A stretch of DNA of 64,000 nt, taken from Halorubrum sp. JWXQ-INN 858 (GTDB taxonomy: Archaea; Halobacteriota; Halobacteria; Halobacteriales; Haloferacaceae). The notes beneath the pieces are model-generated. The model had not been told where the DNA came from and did no database searches. It saw nothing but the letters and a program-made list of their open reading frames with translations. This document shows positions 32,496-42,251 of this stretch, piece after piece. The stretch's first letter is position 1, and each line of letters begins with the position of its first letter. The stretch lies in NCBI RefSeq assembly GCF_009806985.1, contig NZ_WUAX01000016.1, positions 122,976 through 186,975 of the forward strand, written 5' to 3'. The position numbers and the translations under genes were made by a program.

Positions 32496-33280
32496 GCGTC
32501 CACCCCCTTCGCCCGCAGGACCTCCGCAAGGCGCGTCGCGGTTTCCCCGGCGTCGCCCTCGATCATCTCCGCGTCGGACTCGCTCTCCGGCTCGTACATC
32601 GACGTGAGCGTCAGCGCGCTGGCGACGTCGTCCGCCGAGAGTCCCAAGTCCGCCAGGTCGGCCACCGCGATCTCCTTGCGCTGGGCCTGCCGGATCCCGC
32701 GGAGACTCGCGTAGCGCGGCTCGTTGAGCCCGGTCTGGACCGTGAGCACCGCGGGGAGGTCGACCTCGGTCAGCTCCTCGATCCCGCCCTCCAGCTCCCG
32801 GTGGACGTTCGCGACCGCCGCGTCCTCGTCGATCGCGAGGTCGTTGACGACGGCGGCGTGTTCGAAGCCGATCCGCTCGGCGAGCGCGACGCCGGTCGCG
32901 CCGAACGCGTCGTCGGACGCCTGGACGCCCGAGAGGACGAGGCCCGGGTCCTCGTCGTCGACGACGGCCTCGAAGACGTCGACCTTCGATTCGACGTCGG
33001 CGAACTGCCCCTCGAACGCGTCGTCCCAGACGCGGACCGCGCGGTCGACGCCCTTCGCGAGCGCCATCCGGATCGTTTCCTCGGAGCGCTCGGGGCCGAT
33101 GGTGACCCCGACGACTTCGTCGGCGATCCCCGCCTCCGCGAGCTGGACGGCCGCCTCGATGGCGTAGTCGTCCCACTCGTTGAGGTCGTACTCGAGGTCC
33201 GATTCCGCGACCTCCGTTCCTTCGATCGAGAAGTCGTCGCCGACCTCGGCGACCTCCTTGACGGTCACAAGAACTTTCAT
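32492..33280 (-). CDS. etfB: Electron transfer flavoprotein beta subunit
   Basis: 262 residues, MKVLVTVKEVAEVGDDFSIE, with the adenine-nucleotide alpha-hydrolase-like fold and LPAVLTVQTGLNEPRYASLR near the end, typical of EtfB. It is the first gene of the etfBA operon and is translationally coupled to etfA. Confidence 0.95.
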   Translation of the reverse strand: MKVLVTVKEVAEVGDDFSIEGTEVAESDLEYDLNEWDDYAIEAAVQLAEAGIADEVVGVTIGPERSEETIRMALAKGVDRAVRVWDDAFEGQFADVESKVDVFEAVVDDEDPGLVLSGVQASDDAFGATGVALAERIGFEHAAVVNDLAIDEDAAVANVHRELEGGIEELTEVDLPAVLTVQTGLNEPRYASLRGIRQAQRKEIAVADLADLGLSADDVASALTLTSMYEPESESDAEMIEGDAGETATRLAEVLRAKGVDA

Positions 33281-33439
33281 GGTCGATAGTCGGCGGTTCG
33301 TGGTGTAAGGGTTTTCGGAACCGGCGGCCGCGGGAAAGCCGTTGTCGGCCCGGGCGATCCGGCCTCGCGTCCGGACCTCAGCGGGCTCTCCTGGAGTTCA
33401 CGCGCCCTTTCTCGGCCTTCATGCCGCCTCTCCAGGGCC

Positions 33440-34771
33440 TCACGCGGCCTCGCTCCCGGCTTCGCCGGATCCACCGCCGCCCGCGTCGTCGCCGCCCTCT
33501 CCGTCGGGGAGGGAAATGAGGTTCTCCCGGCCGAGCCGGAGCTTCTCCACGCGGCCGGCGTCGGCCATCGCGGAGAGCAGCTGTGACACCTTGGCGTCCG
33601 ACCAGCCGGTCTCGCCGACGATGTCGGCCTGTCGCATCCGGCCGCCGTTGTGCTCCAACAGCCGCTCGACGCGCTCCTCGTCGGACAGCAGCGACAGGTC
33701 CTCCTCGGGCTCGCCGCCCGCCCCGCTCCCGGCTGCACCGGAGCCACCGGCGCCCGCGGCGTCGGCGGACGTCGGACCGTCTCCAGCCGCCGCGTCGGCC
33801 CCCCCGCCCGCAGCCCCGCTCGTTCCCGTCGATGCGGCGCCGCCAGCCGCCCCCCCGTCGTCCGAGTCGAACCGACGGTAGCCGAGCAGCCCGCCCGCGA
33901 TGAGCAGCGCCGCGACGACGATCGCGGCCGCGAGGAGGGTCCACGGCGGGGTCGACGGCCCACCGCCCGTCGGCGAGTAGACGATCGCGACGCGCTCGTC
34001 CTCGTCGAAGGCGCGCGGGCCGTCGATGACCACGGCGTTGTCACGGAGCGGGAGCGTCGCCCCCGGCGTGCCGGAGACGGTGTAGCCCGCCGGCGTCTTC
34101 ACCTCGATCGATTGATCGGCCTCCAACGACCGGAGCCACGTCCCGTCCGTCGGCGTGGCGAGCGCGTCGCCCAACACGAGGTTCTCGCCCTCCTCTTCGA
34201 GGAACTCGGTCCACGTGAACGTCAGGCGGTACTCGCCGACCGCGACGACGTCCTCGTCGACCTCGAACGCGGAGAGGTCCTCCTCGTGGAGCACGACCTC
34301 CCGCTCGACGTCTTCGACGCGCATCTGCCGGTCGACGTTCCGGCTCGCGCCCTCCGCGAAGCGCTCGAACGGCGTCTCGCTGGGGCCGATCTCATCGGCG
34401 AGGAACCGCTCGCCGACCCGCTCGAAGACGACCGTCTCGTTCGAGTCGGTGAGTTCGTACCTGACGACGACCTCCCAGTCGGCGTCACGATCGGGCTCGA
34501 GGTGGATCCGGAGGTCCGTCTCGGCGCGCGGAGAGAACTCGACGGAGAGCGTCCCGTCTGACGCGACCCGCGACGTGGAGGGCTGTTCGACCGATCGGAC
34601 GTCCCCGGCGGCCGCCGACGTGCCGACGGGGAGGGTTGTCGGCTCGGCGGGAGCCGGATCGGAACCGACGCTCCCCGCGACGAGACCGACGCCCCCGGCC
34701 AGGGCGACGACGACGAACGCGGCGAGGAGCACCTGAAGGGCGGGAGACCGCATACAGACCCGACCACTCAT
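33440..34771 (-). CDS. Membrane-anchored protein with C-terminal winged helix
   Basis: 443 residues. It has a signal or first TM (VLLAAFVVVALAGGVGLVAG), an extracellular beta domain (about 60-265) and a second TM (WTLLAAAIVVAALLIAGGLL). A Gly/Ala linker precedes a cytoplasmic wHTH (RVERLLEHNGGRMRQADIVG, then WSDAKVSQLLSAMADAGRVE). Haloarchaea have many such outside-sensing, inside-HTH proteins. It probably couples an envelope signal to transcription, or senses secretion; the target is unknown. ATG 34753 is an alternative start. Confidence 0.8.
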   Translation of the reverse strand: MSGRVCMRSPALQVLLAAFVVVALAGGVGLVAGSVGSDPAPAEPTTLPVGTSAAAGDVRSVEQPSTSRVASDGTLSVEFSPRAETDLRIHLEPDRDADWEVVVRYELTDSNETVVFERVGERFLADEIGPSETPFERFAEGASRNVDRQMRVEDVEREVVLHEEDLSAFEVDEDVVAVGEYRLTFTWTEFLEEEGENLVLGDALATPTDGTWLRSLEADQSIEVKTPAGYTVSGTPGATLPLRDNAVVIDGPRAFDEDERVAIVYSPTGGGPSTPPWTLLAAAIVVAALLIAGGLLGYRRFDSDDGGAAGGAASTGTSGAAGGGADAAAGDGPTSADAAGAGGSGAAGSGAGGEPEEDLSLLSDEERVERLLEHNGGRMRQADIVGETGWSDAKVSQLLSAMADAGRVEKLRLGRENLISLPDGEGGDDAGGGGSGEAGSEAA

Positions 34772-34919
34772 GCGCCCGGCAAAACCCTTTCCATAGTCGG
34801 TTTCCCGGTCACCCAGAGGGGTCTCGACGGGCAGGGTTCGGCCGTGACGGGACCGACCGGGAACCCGACGACGACGCGTTCAGGTGGATTTTTTGTACCA
34901 GGGGCCGGAACGGAAGGTG

Positions 34920-36365
34920 ATGAGAGCCCTCCCCGTCCTCGTCGCGCTGTTCATGGTGCTCGCCCCGATCGCCGGGGCGGTCACCGCGGCGCCCCCCGCG
35001 AGCGATCCGACCGTCGATGCTGCCGACGCCGTCAACGCCTTCGACGCCGTCGACGCCGTCGACGCCGACGTCCAGCACCTCCAGCCGACCGACACGGTCG
35101 CCCAAACCGGCGATGGCGGCGACACGAGCGGAGACGATACGAACGGCGACGAGCCGGCCGAGAACGACGAGAACGACACGGACGGCGAGAGCGCCGACGA
35201 CGGATCGGACGCGAACGGCGAGCCCGAGGTCACGTTCCGCGTGCTGTCCACGCCGCCGGACGCGGACCCCCGCGCGGGCGTCCACGGCCACGACGCGAAC
35301 CTCGGCACGTCCCTCGGGCTGGAGGTCGGGGAGGTCGACGCGGCGCTCGAAACGGAGGCGGTCGTCCAGCGCATCGAGGACGCCGAGACGACCGCCGAAC
35401 GGCAGCGGCGTATCCTCGCCGCGGTCAACCAGGTCGAGCAGGACGAGGTGAGCCTCCACAGCCGACAGATCTCCGCCGTCGACGCCCACGCGGCCGGCGA
35501 GCTCTCCGACCGGGAACTCCTCGCGGAGCTCGTGGCCGTCGCCGCGGTCGCCCGGGAGTACGACGCGCGGCTGGACGTCCTCGACGAGCTCGCGGAGGGG
35601 ACGGAGGGGTTCAGCTCCCCGAGCCGGCTCGACGAGCTCCAGGTACAGCTGCAGGTGTACGAGGGGCCGGTTCGTGACCGCGCGCTCGCGACCCTGCGGG
35701 GCGAGACCGGCGGCAGCGAGGTCCACGTCGAGTCGAGCGGGGGAGCGCTGGTGCTGGCGACGATCGACGAGAGCGAGGGACAGTACGTCCGGGAGGCGTT
35801 CCGGAACGACCGGTGGGACCGCGGCGGGGGCACGATCTCGAGCGAGGACGCGATCAACGCGACCGTGGCGAGCTACCCCGAGACGACCGCGCTGCGCGAG
35901 CCGGACGCGTTCGGCGCGGGCGCGGTCCAGCGCATCACCGTCTCACACGAGTTCGGCGAGCTCCGGACGTTCGTCAGCGGCGGGACGGATCAGGTGTTCG
36001 TCGAGTACCAGCGGACGGACCTGGAGACGTTCCCCGACTACGAGACGGTCACGACCACCGAGGACGGGTTCAACGTCACGGTCGATCGGAGCTACCCCGG
36101 CGGGCCGGTGGTGGTGACGGTCCTCGACGACGAGGACGGCGACCCGGTTACGGGCGTGACCGTCACGAAGAGCGTCTCCGGCGGCGACAGCGAGGCGATC
36201 GGGGCAACCGACGGCGACGGGGCCGTGGTGACGCTGTCGCCGACCGGGACGTATCGGATCAACGTCGTGGACGAGCCGCGCGTCGCCGTCATCGACGGGC
36301 TCGAACCCACGGAACTCCCGCGGCTCGTCGACGACAGGGTCGACGAGGGCTCCGACGAGGAGTGA
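34920..36365 (+). CDS. Secreted protein with acidic linker and beta C-terminus
   Basis: 481 residues from ATG 34920. The signal peptide MRALPVLVALFMVLAPIAGA is followed by Asp/Ala repeats (AVNAFDAVDAVDAD) and a long Asp/Glu/Gly linker. A helical domain (about 130-240) and beta domains follow, the last a carboxypeptidase-regulatory-like fold (VVTVLDDEDGDPVTGVTVTK, GDGAVVTLSPTGTYRINVVD). There is no sorting signal at the C-terminus. Function unknown. It is divergent from the membrane wHTH gene and may be functionally linked to it. Confidence 0.75.
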   Translation: MRALPVLVALFMVLAPIAGAVTAAPPASDPTVDAADAVNAFDAVDAVDADVQHLQPTDTVAQTGDGGDTSGDDTNGDEPAENDENDTDGESADDGSDANGEPEVTFRVLSTPPDADPRAGVHGHDANLGTSLGLEVGEVDAALETEAVVQRIEDAETTAERQRRILAAVNQVEQDEVSLHSRQISAVDAHAAGELSDRELLAELVAVAAVAREYDARLDVLDELAEGTEGFSSPSRLDELQVQLQVYEGPVRDRALATLRGETGGSEVHVESSGGALVLATIDESEGQYVREAFRNDRWDRGGGTISSEDAINATVASYPETTALREPDAFGAGAVQRITVSHEFGELRTFVSGGTDQVFVEYQRTDLETFPDYETVTTTEDGFNVTVDRSYPGGPVVVTVLDDEDGDPVTGVTVTKSVSGGDSEAIGATDGDGAVVTLSPTGTYRINVVDEPRVAVIDGLEPTELPRLVDDRVDEGSDEE

Positions 36366-36441
36366 GCGCGCCGGGCGATCGACAGGGTGTGGGCGCGACG
36401 ATGCGGCTCACCTTTTTAATCGATACCGCACCAGCCACCGT

Positions 36442-37035
36442 GTGGTCATCGACGAAGCTCGACGAGGCGCGACGACGACCCGCGGCCGGGGAACGGACCG
36501 CCGGGTGACCGACCGTCGAGGGACGGACCGCCGGGTGACGGACCGTCGAGGGGCGGACCGCCGAGGGGCGGACGATCGGGGAATGGCACCGATCGGTGTC
36601 GCGCTCCTCGTCGCCGTCGCGGTCGTGCTCGCCGCCGGGATCGCGGGCGCGACGATGCAGGTCGCGCCCGGGACGACGACGGGAACGGTCCCGACCGCGT
36701 CGCTGTCGCTGTCGGCGGCTGGAGACCGACTCACGCTCACGCATCGGGCCGGCGACCGGCTCGACGCCGGGACGATCGAGCTTCGGGTCAGCGTCGACGG
36801 GACGCCGCTCAACCGGCAGCCGCCGGTCCCGTTCTTCTCCGCGCGCGGGTTCCGCCCGGGGCCGACCGGCCCGTTCAACGCCGCGAGCGAGGACACGTGG
36901 ACCGCCGGCCAGTCCGCGTCCCTGCGAGTCGCCGGGACGAACGCCCCCCAGCTACGGGCCGGACGGACCGTCACGGTCAGGGTGATCGTCGACGGGCGGA
37001 CGATGACGACGCTGGAGACGACCGTCGAGCCGTAA
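36442..37035 (+). CDS. Archaeal type IV pilin-like protein
   Basis: 197 residues. An Arg/Asp-rich leader ends DDRGMAPIGV, followed by the hydrophobic helix ALLVAVAVVLAAGIAGATM. This fits a class III (PibD-cleaved) pilin N-terminus. The rest is a small beta domain (LSLSAAGDRLTLTHRAGDRL, GTIELRVSVDGTPLN). The unusually long leader is encoded by 30-bp tandem DNA repeats (36494, 36524, 36554), adding ten residues each. A start nearer the pilin motif is possible. Confidence 0.75.
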   Translation: MVIDEARRGATTTRGRGTDRRVTDRRGTDRRVTDRRGADRRGADDRGMAPIGVALLVAVAVVLAAGIAGATMQVAPGTTTGTVPTASLSLSAAGDRLTLTHRAGDRLDAGTIELRVSVDGTPLNRQPPVPFFSARGFRPGPTGPFNAASEDTWTAGQSASLRVAGTNAPQLRAGRTVTVRVIVDGRTMTTLETTVEP

Positions 37036-37067
37036 GGAATCGACTGACGCGGGGGTACGAGACCTGA

Positions 37068-37208
37068 ACCGAGCAGGAACGGATCGGGGCCGGCCGGGAA
37101 GGACCGAGCAGGAACGGATCGGGGCCGGCCGGGAAGGACCGAGCAGGTACGGATCGGGGTCGGCCGGGAAAGGACCGAGCAGGTACGGAGAGACGGCCGG
37201 GGGACGGA
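37068..37208. repeat. 35-bp minisatellite, about four copies
   Basis: accgagcagg(a/t)acgga begins copies at 37068, 37103, 37138 and 37174, in the gap between two convergent genes. The third copy differs from the first two by a few bases, so they are diverging. Confidence 0.85.
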
Positions 37209-37246
37209 TCGAAGCAGGGAGGAAACGGGGTGCCGCGGCGTCGGGG

Positions 37247-37870
37247 TTACTCCTCGGGGACGCGCGCGACGGTGGTGATCGCCCGCGGGCTCCGGGGGGT
37301 CGCCCGCTGGATGTGGTGTTCGAACTCCTCGAAGCCGGCCGCCTCGAACATCCGATCGGCCTCCGCCTCGTCGTAAAACAGCATGATCGCGTCGGCGACG
37401 CGCTGCAGGACCCGGTTGTGTGGGTAGTCGGGGCCGACGATGAGCACCTGCCCGCCGGGTTTCGCGACGCGACGGATCTCCGAGAGCCCCGCGACGGGGT
37501 CGGGCCAGTACTCGATGGAGCCCGACGACCAGACGACGTCGAAGGTGTCGTCCGCGAAGGGAAGCCGCTCGGCGTCGCCGCGGTAGAAGCGAACCCGGTC
37601 GTGCTTGCCGAACTTCTCGAACGCCTTCTCCATCTGGTGGACGCTCTGGTCGAGGCCGTGGACGTCGACGGCGTGCTCCAACAATCCCTCGGTGCCGAAC
37701 CCGGTGCCACAGCCCACGTCGAGCACGCGGTCGTCGTCGCCGAACTCCAGCCAGGAGAGCGCCTCCGTGCGCATCTCTTCGGTCCAGTTGAACCGGTTCA
37801 CCCGATCGTACACCTTCGAGAGGTACTTGTAGAACAGCCGGGCGTTGGCCTTGTCCTCGAGGATCCCCAT
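37247..37870 (-). CDS. Class I SAM-dependent methyltransferase (quinone-type)
   Basis: 207 residues. It has motif I VLDVGCGTGFGTEGLL, SSGSIEYWPDPVAGLSEIRR and an N-terminal helical region MGILEDKANARLFYKYLSKV. The overall build is that of MPBQ/MSBQ (tocopherol/quinone) methyltransferases, so methylation of menaquinone or a similar lipid is likely, but the substrate is inferred. Confidence 0.8.
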   Translation of the reverse strand: MGILEDKANARLFYKYLSKVYDRVNRFNWTEEMRTEALSWLEFGDDDRVLDVGCGTGFGTEGLLEHAVDVHGLDQSVHQMEKAFEKFGKHDRVRFYRGDAERLPFADDTFDVVWSSGSIEYWPDPVAGLSEIRRVAKPGGQVLIVGPDYPHNRVLQRVADAIMLFYDEAEADRMFEAAGFEEFEHHIQRATPRSPRAITTVARVPEE

Positions 37871-38009
37871 TTATCGGCGGTTGGACCGCCCGCCCCATAA
37901 CGACACGGATCCGTCGCGGAAGGGAGGGGACGCCGGCGACGTTGACGCCGATTGGAACCCCTCCCCGGCTTCCGACCGCCTTATGCGACGCCGCCGGTAA
38001 GGGACGCGC

Positions 38010-38885
38010 ATGCAACCGACGACGAGCGGCCGGTTCCGCGTCCACGATCGCCGACCGCGGCCGGACGTCGACGGGAACGACGACCCGAACGAGGACGCCC
38101 CCGAGGAGTTCGCGCTGGTCGGAATCCCCGACGGACCGGTCGATCCCTCCGATCCGGACGCCGCGGACGTGTACGACCCGCTGTACGCGATCGCCGAGGG
38201 GTACGACGACGATCTCGCGGCACGCGTCGAGCAGCTCACCCCGGGAACCGTCGTCGACGCGACGGTCGCGTGGGACGACGGCACCGCGCGGTTTACGGCG
38301 GTGTCCGTCGTCCGGGAGAGCCGGTTCCGGTTCGCGGACGGGGTCGAGGGGATCTACGAGGCGGCCGTCGAGGCGTGGCAGGGCGTTCGCGCCGACGGCG
38401 AAGCGTTCGGATCGGTAACGACGCGCGCGAACGACGGCGAGCCGAACGGCGCGCTGTACCTGTTCGCGGACGGCCCCGGGAGCGACACGTACGGGGAGCT
38501 TCGGGCCGGACGGCTCCCGATCGAACCGCTCGTCGAGCGCGTCAACGACCGGCGGGGGGACGACCGCCCGCGGGAGGTCTTCGTGTTGCGGCCGGTCGAC
38601 CACGACTTCGTCGCGGTCCACGTCGTCTTCGACCGCGACGGCGTGCTCGCGCGAACGATCCGTGACACGTACGACCTCGGCACCGGGCTGGCGGCGGGCC
38701 TCGATCCGGACGGAGGCCGCAGGGATCGGACGGCTGACGGCGACGAACGGGGGGACACGGCGGGCAGGAAGAACACGAGCAGCGACGACGCGGACGAGGA
38801 GGATACGGACGGCGCGAGCGAGGACGATACGGACGGCACGAGCGAGGACGACGCCGGCGGCTTCGACGTTCACGACCGACTCTGA
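38010..38885 (+). CDS. Conserved haloarchaeal protein of unknown function
   Basis: 291 residues. There is a beta-barrel-like N-terminal half (TSGRFRVHDRRPRPDVDGND, TVVDATVAWDDGTARFTAVS), then an alpha/beta region (YGELRAGRLPIEPLVERVND). A disordered tail contains DTDGASEDDTDGTSEDDAGG repeats. I recognise the layout as a conserved haloarchaeal family but not its function. Confidence 0.7.
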   Translation: MQPTTSGRFRVHDRRPRPDVDGNDDPNEDAPEEFALVGIPDGPVDPSDPDAADVYDPLYAIAEGYDDDLAARVEQLTPGTVVDATVAWDDGTARFTAVSVVRESRFRFADGVEGIYEAAVEAWQGVRADGEAFGSVTTRANDGEPNGALYLFADGPGSDTYGELRAGRLPIEPLVERVNDRRGDDRPREVFVLRPVDHDFVAVHVVFDRDGVLARTIRDTYDLGTGLAAGLDPDGGRRDRTADGDERGDTAGRKNTSSDDADEEDTDGASEDDTDGTSEDDAGGFDVHDRL

Positions 38886-38981
38886 CCGGCGCCACGGGAT
38901 CATCGATCGGTAGCGGGGCCGAGGGGGACACGGACGGCGAGGTCCGACGCCTCTTTGCGGTCCCGGCCGCTACGGTCGCGC

Positions 38982-39290
38982 GTGAGCGACGACGACCCGA
39001 ACAAACCACCGATGCTCGTGCTGTTGGAGTCGCTGGAGTTCTACCGAAACGTCCGGATCGGTCTCGTCGCGGGCGCCGTCCTGGCGGCGGTACTGTACCT
39101 CGTGCGGACGTTCGAGCTGCTCGGACCGCTCGTGGAGGCCCGCGAGTACCCCCTGTTCGGCCCGGAGGCCTGGTTCCTGCTGTTGGCGTTCGTGCTGGCG
39201 GCGACGTTCGCGCTGCTCGTCGCGGCGGCGCTCACCGTTCTCGAGGCGGCGCGAGGCGCAAAAGAGATATCCGCAGAGCGAGACGGTTAG
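38982..39290 (+). CDS. Small membrane protein with two transmembrane helices
   Basis: 102 residues from GTG 38982. Two hydrophobic helices (IGLVAGAVLAAVLYLVRTF; WFLLLAFVLAATFALLVAAA) are separated by a short extracellular loop. It overlaps the convergent regulator gene by 4 bases. Function unknown. Confidence 0.75.
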   Translation: MSDDDPNKPPMLVLLESLEFYRNVRIGLVAGAVLAAVLYLVRTFELLGPLVEAREYPLFGPEAWFLLLAFVLAATFALLVAAALTVLEAARGAKEISAERDG

Positions 39291-39568
39291 TCGGCCGTAC
39301 AGGACGTGCTGCTCCCGTCCCCGATGAACTCCTGGGCGGGCTCGGTGAGCTGATAGAGGTTCTGACGGGCGTCGGCGAAGTAGACGTCCTCGTCGACGAC
39401 GTCGATTCCCTCCAGTCGCTCGAGCGCGTAGCGGACGGTTCGGGCGGACAGCATCGACTCCTGGACGATCCCCTTCTGTGTCAGCGGGCCGTTGTATTCG
39501 AGCACTTTGAAGACGAGTTTGGCGCTCGGCGGGAGGTCGTCGAGACTCTCCTTTTGGGTTCCAGCCAT
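39287..39568 (-). CDS. Winged-helix regulator (MarR/TrmB-like)
   Basis: 93 residues from ATG 39568. The HTH is LTQKGIVQESMLSARTVRYA, LERLEGIDVVDEDVYFAD is the wing, and the end carries Cys (STSCTAD). A TATA-like tttatcacc lies about 22-30 bases upstream. It is a compact one-domain transcription factor of a type very common in haloarchaea. The gap to its right (39569-39914) holds only promoters and the 12-bp palindrome ctgactagtcag at 39699. Confidence 0.8.
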   Translation of the reverse strand: MAGTQKESLDDLPPSAKLVFKVLEYNGPLTQKGIVQESMLSARTVRYALERLEGIDVVDEDVYFADARQNLYQLTEPAQEFIGDGSSTSCTAD

Positions 39569-39914
39569 CGGATCGGATCCAAACCGCACACGGTGATAAA
39601 TGTTGATGCAGCGAGGCCCGATTCGGCCCTAATAGCGGCATATACGTCCGGTAGTTGTGGGAGGAAGCAGCTTTTTTTGCCGGTAAAGCCGTGACAAACT
39701 GACTAGTCAGTCAGCCCCGTGGCTCGCGCGCGCTCCTGTGACACAGGGTCAATATCCCGGTTCGTCGACGGCTCGCCGATTCGTCGGGTCGGCGACCATC
39801 TCGATGGAGGGCCGCTGGCCGTGATACCGTCGTGGCCGACGGCCGGTCCGGCGCGGCGACGGTCGCTATCGACGGAACGAACACCTTTTCACGGGCGATA
39901 GCGGACACGTACGT

Positions 39915-40217
39915 ATGAGCGACGATTCGGGGATCACGGGCCACACCCGAGGCGTGGTCGTCACCACGATCTGTTGTCTCGCGGGTATCGCCGCGGGCGT
40001 GGTGTCGGCCGCATACGTCGGGACGGATCCCGTCGACGCCGGCGAGACGATGGCCGTCATCGTGATGGGCGTTTTCCTCCTCGTGCAATACCCCCTGTAC
40101 AAGGCGATAGGCGTCGGCGACTTCGGGGTAAAGGACAACCTCTACGTGGCGTTCATGACGTTCACGCTGTGGTTCATCAGCTACACCGTGCTTCTCACCT
40201 CGGCGGTGACCCTGTAG
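39915..40217 (+). CDS. Small membrane protein (EMC6-like)
   Basis: 100 residues with three hydrophobic helices (VVVTTICCLAGIAAGVVSAA; AVIVMGVFLLVQYPLYKAIG; FMTFTLWFISYTVLLTSAVT). This matches haloarchaeal proteins annotated as EMC6-like; homology to eukaryotic EMC6 is uncertain. The stop is directly followed by the Rli1 ATG, so it is the first gene of that operon. Confidence 0.75.
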   Translation: MSDDSGITGHTRGVVVTTICCLAGIAAGVVSAAYVGTDPVDAGETMAVIVMGVFLLVQYPLYKAIGVGDFGVKDNLYVAFMTFTLWFISYTVLLTSAVTL

Positions 40218-42038
40218 ATGGCCGACGACAGCATCGCCGTGGTCGACCTGGATCGCTGCCAGCCCGACCGGTGTAACTACGAGTGTGCGAACTACTGTCC
40301 GCCGAACCGGACGGGCAAGGAGTGTATCACCGAGCGAGGGCCCGACGCCGAGGAGGGCGATCCCGACCAGATCCGGATCTCCGAGGAGATCTGTCTGGGC
40401 GAGACCTGCGGGATCTGCGTCGAGAAGTGTCCGTTCGACGCTATCGAGATCATCAACCTGCCGTCGGAGCTCGAGGAGGACCCCGTCCACCGGTACGGCG
40501 AGAACGCCTTCGCGCTGTACGGGCTCCCGACGCCGGAGCCGGGCAGCGTCACCGGCATTCTCGGTCCGAACGGGATCGGGAAGTCGACGGCCGTCCACGC
40601 GCTCGCGGGCGAACGGGTCCCGAACCTCGGCGACCACGAGGCGGAGTCCGACTGGGAGGCGGTGCTCGACCGCTTCCGCGGCACCGGGCTGCAGAACTAC
40701 CTCAAGGCGCTGCAGGCCGGCGACGTCACGGTCGCACGCAAGCCACAGTACGTCGACCAGATCCCCAAGCAGTTCGACGGAAACACCCGCGATCTACTCG
40801 AACGGACCGACGAGCGGGGCGCGCTCGACGACCTCATCGACCGGCTCAACATCCGGCCGGTGATGGATCAGCGCATCGATTCCATCTCCGGCGGGGAGCT
40901 CCAGCGCGTCGCCATCGCGGCGTGTCTGGCGCGCGACGCCGACTTCTACTTCCTCGACGAGATCACGCCGTACCTCGACATCGGCCAGCGGATGGTCGCG
41001 GCGCGGCTCATCCAGGAGCTGGCGAACGACGACGCCACGGAGCGGTCGATGCTCGTCGTCGAACACGACCTCGCGATCCTCGACCTCCTCGCCGACACCC
41101 TTCACGTCGCGTACGGTGAACCCGGCGCGTACGGGGTCATCACCGACCCGAAGTCCGTCCGCAACGGGATCAACGAGTACCTCAAGGGATACCTCGACAA
41201 CGAGAACATGCGGATCCGGCCGACCGCGATCACCTTCGAGGAGCACGCCCCGCGCGTCTCCTCGAAGGGGACGACGCTCGTGGAGTACCCGGACCTCTCG
41301 AAGTCGTACGGCGAGGGCGAGTTCGAGCTCCACGTCGAAGGCGGGGCGATCCACGAGTCGGAAGTGCTGGGCATCGTCGGCCCGAACGGGATCGGGAAGT
41401 CGACGCTGGCGAAGCTGTTCGCCGGCTCGCTGCAGCCCGACACCGGCGCGCTCGATTTCGAGCTCGACATCGCGTACAAACCGCAGTACATCGAGATCGA
41501 TCAGCCGATGCGCGTCGACGCCTTCCTCTCTTCGATCACCGATCAGTTCGGCTCTTCCTACTGGAACACGGAGGTCGCGGGACCGCTCCAGCTCGACCGG
41601 ATCATGGAACAGGACCTGACGGACCTCTCCGGCGGCGAGCGCCAGCGCGTCGCCATCGCGGCGTGTCTCTCCGAGGACGCCGACATCTACCTGCTCGACG
41701 AGCCCTCCGCGCACCTCGACGTCGAACAGCGGGTCCGGGCGACGACCGCCATCCGGCGATACGCGGAGAACCACGACGCGACGGTGATGGTGATCGACCA
41801 CGACATCTACATGATCGACCTGCTGGCCGATCGCCTGATGGTGTTCGACGGGGAGCCAGCCGAACGCGGGCGCGCGTCGCCGCCACAGGAGATGCGTGAG
41901 GGGATGAACGAGTTCCTCGCGGATCTGGACATCACCTTCCGTCGCGACGAGCGGACGGGCCGGCCGCGCATCAACAAGCCCGACTCACAGAAGGACCGCC
42001 AGCAGAAACGCGACGGCGAGTACTACTACTCGGTCTGA
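40218..42038 (+). CDS. ABCE1/Rli1 ribosome-recycling ATPase
   Basis: 606 residues. The N-terminal 2x[4Fe-4S] domain (CNYECANYCPPN, CLGETCGICVEKCPF) is followed by two ABC cassettes with Walker A GPNGIGKST twice and signatures SGGELQRVAIAACL and SGGERQRVAIAACL. A hinge region ends the protein. It splits post-termination ribosomes. Essential and universal in archaea. Confidence 0.97.
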   Translation: MADDSIAVVDLDRCQPDRCNYECANYCPPNRTGKECITERGPDAEEGDPDQIRISEEICLGETCGICVEKCPFDAIEIINLPSELEEDPVHRYGENAFALYGLPTPEPGSVTGILGPNGIGKSTAVHALAGERVPNLGDHEAESDWEAVLDRFRGTGLQNYLKALQAGDVTVARKPQYVDQIPKQFDGNTRDLLERTDERGALDDLIDRLNIRPVMDQRIDSISGGELQRVAIAACLARDADFYFLDEITPYLDIGQRMVAARLIQELANDDATERSMLVVEHDLAILDLLADTLHVAYGEPGAYGVITDPKSVRNGINEYLKGYLDNENMRIRPTAITFEEHAPRVSSKGTTLVEYPDLSKSYGEGEFELHVEGGAIHESEVLGIVGPNGIGKSTLAKLFAGSLQPDTGALDFELDIAYKPQYIEIDQPMRVDAFLSSITDQFGSSYWNTEVAGPLQLDRIMEQDLTDLSGGERQRVAIAACLSEDADIYLLDEPSAHLDVEQRVRATTAIRRYAENHDATVMVIDHDIYMIDLLADRLMVFDGEPAERGRASPPQEMREGMNEFLADLDITFRRDERTGRPRINKPDSQKDRQQKRDGEYYYSV

Positions 42039-42251
42039 CGGAGGACGGTCGTCGACCGCGCGACGGCGACCGAACCGACCGCATGGCGACGACCGAACCG
42101 ACCGCGTTCCACTCCGTCCTCTCGCCTCCGTCACGAAACGAGGAGACGGCGAATCGTGGCTCCGGCCATCGCTCAGTGAGCTACCTTGGGCGTATAGGTA
42201 ACCGTTACCGGTTATCGAAGTTCTTTAAGAATTCAATACTGTGTAAATATC

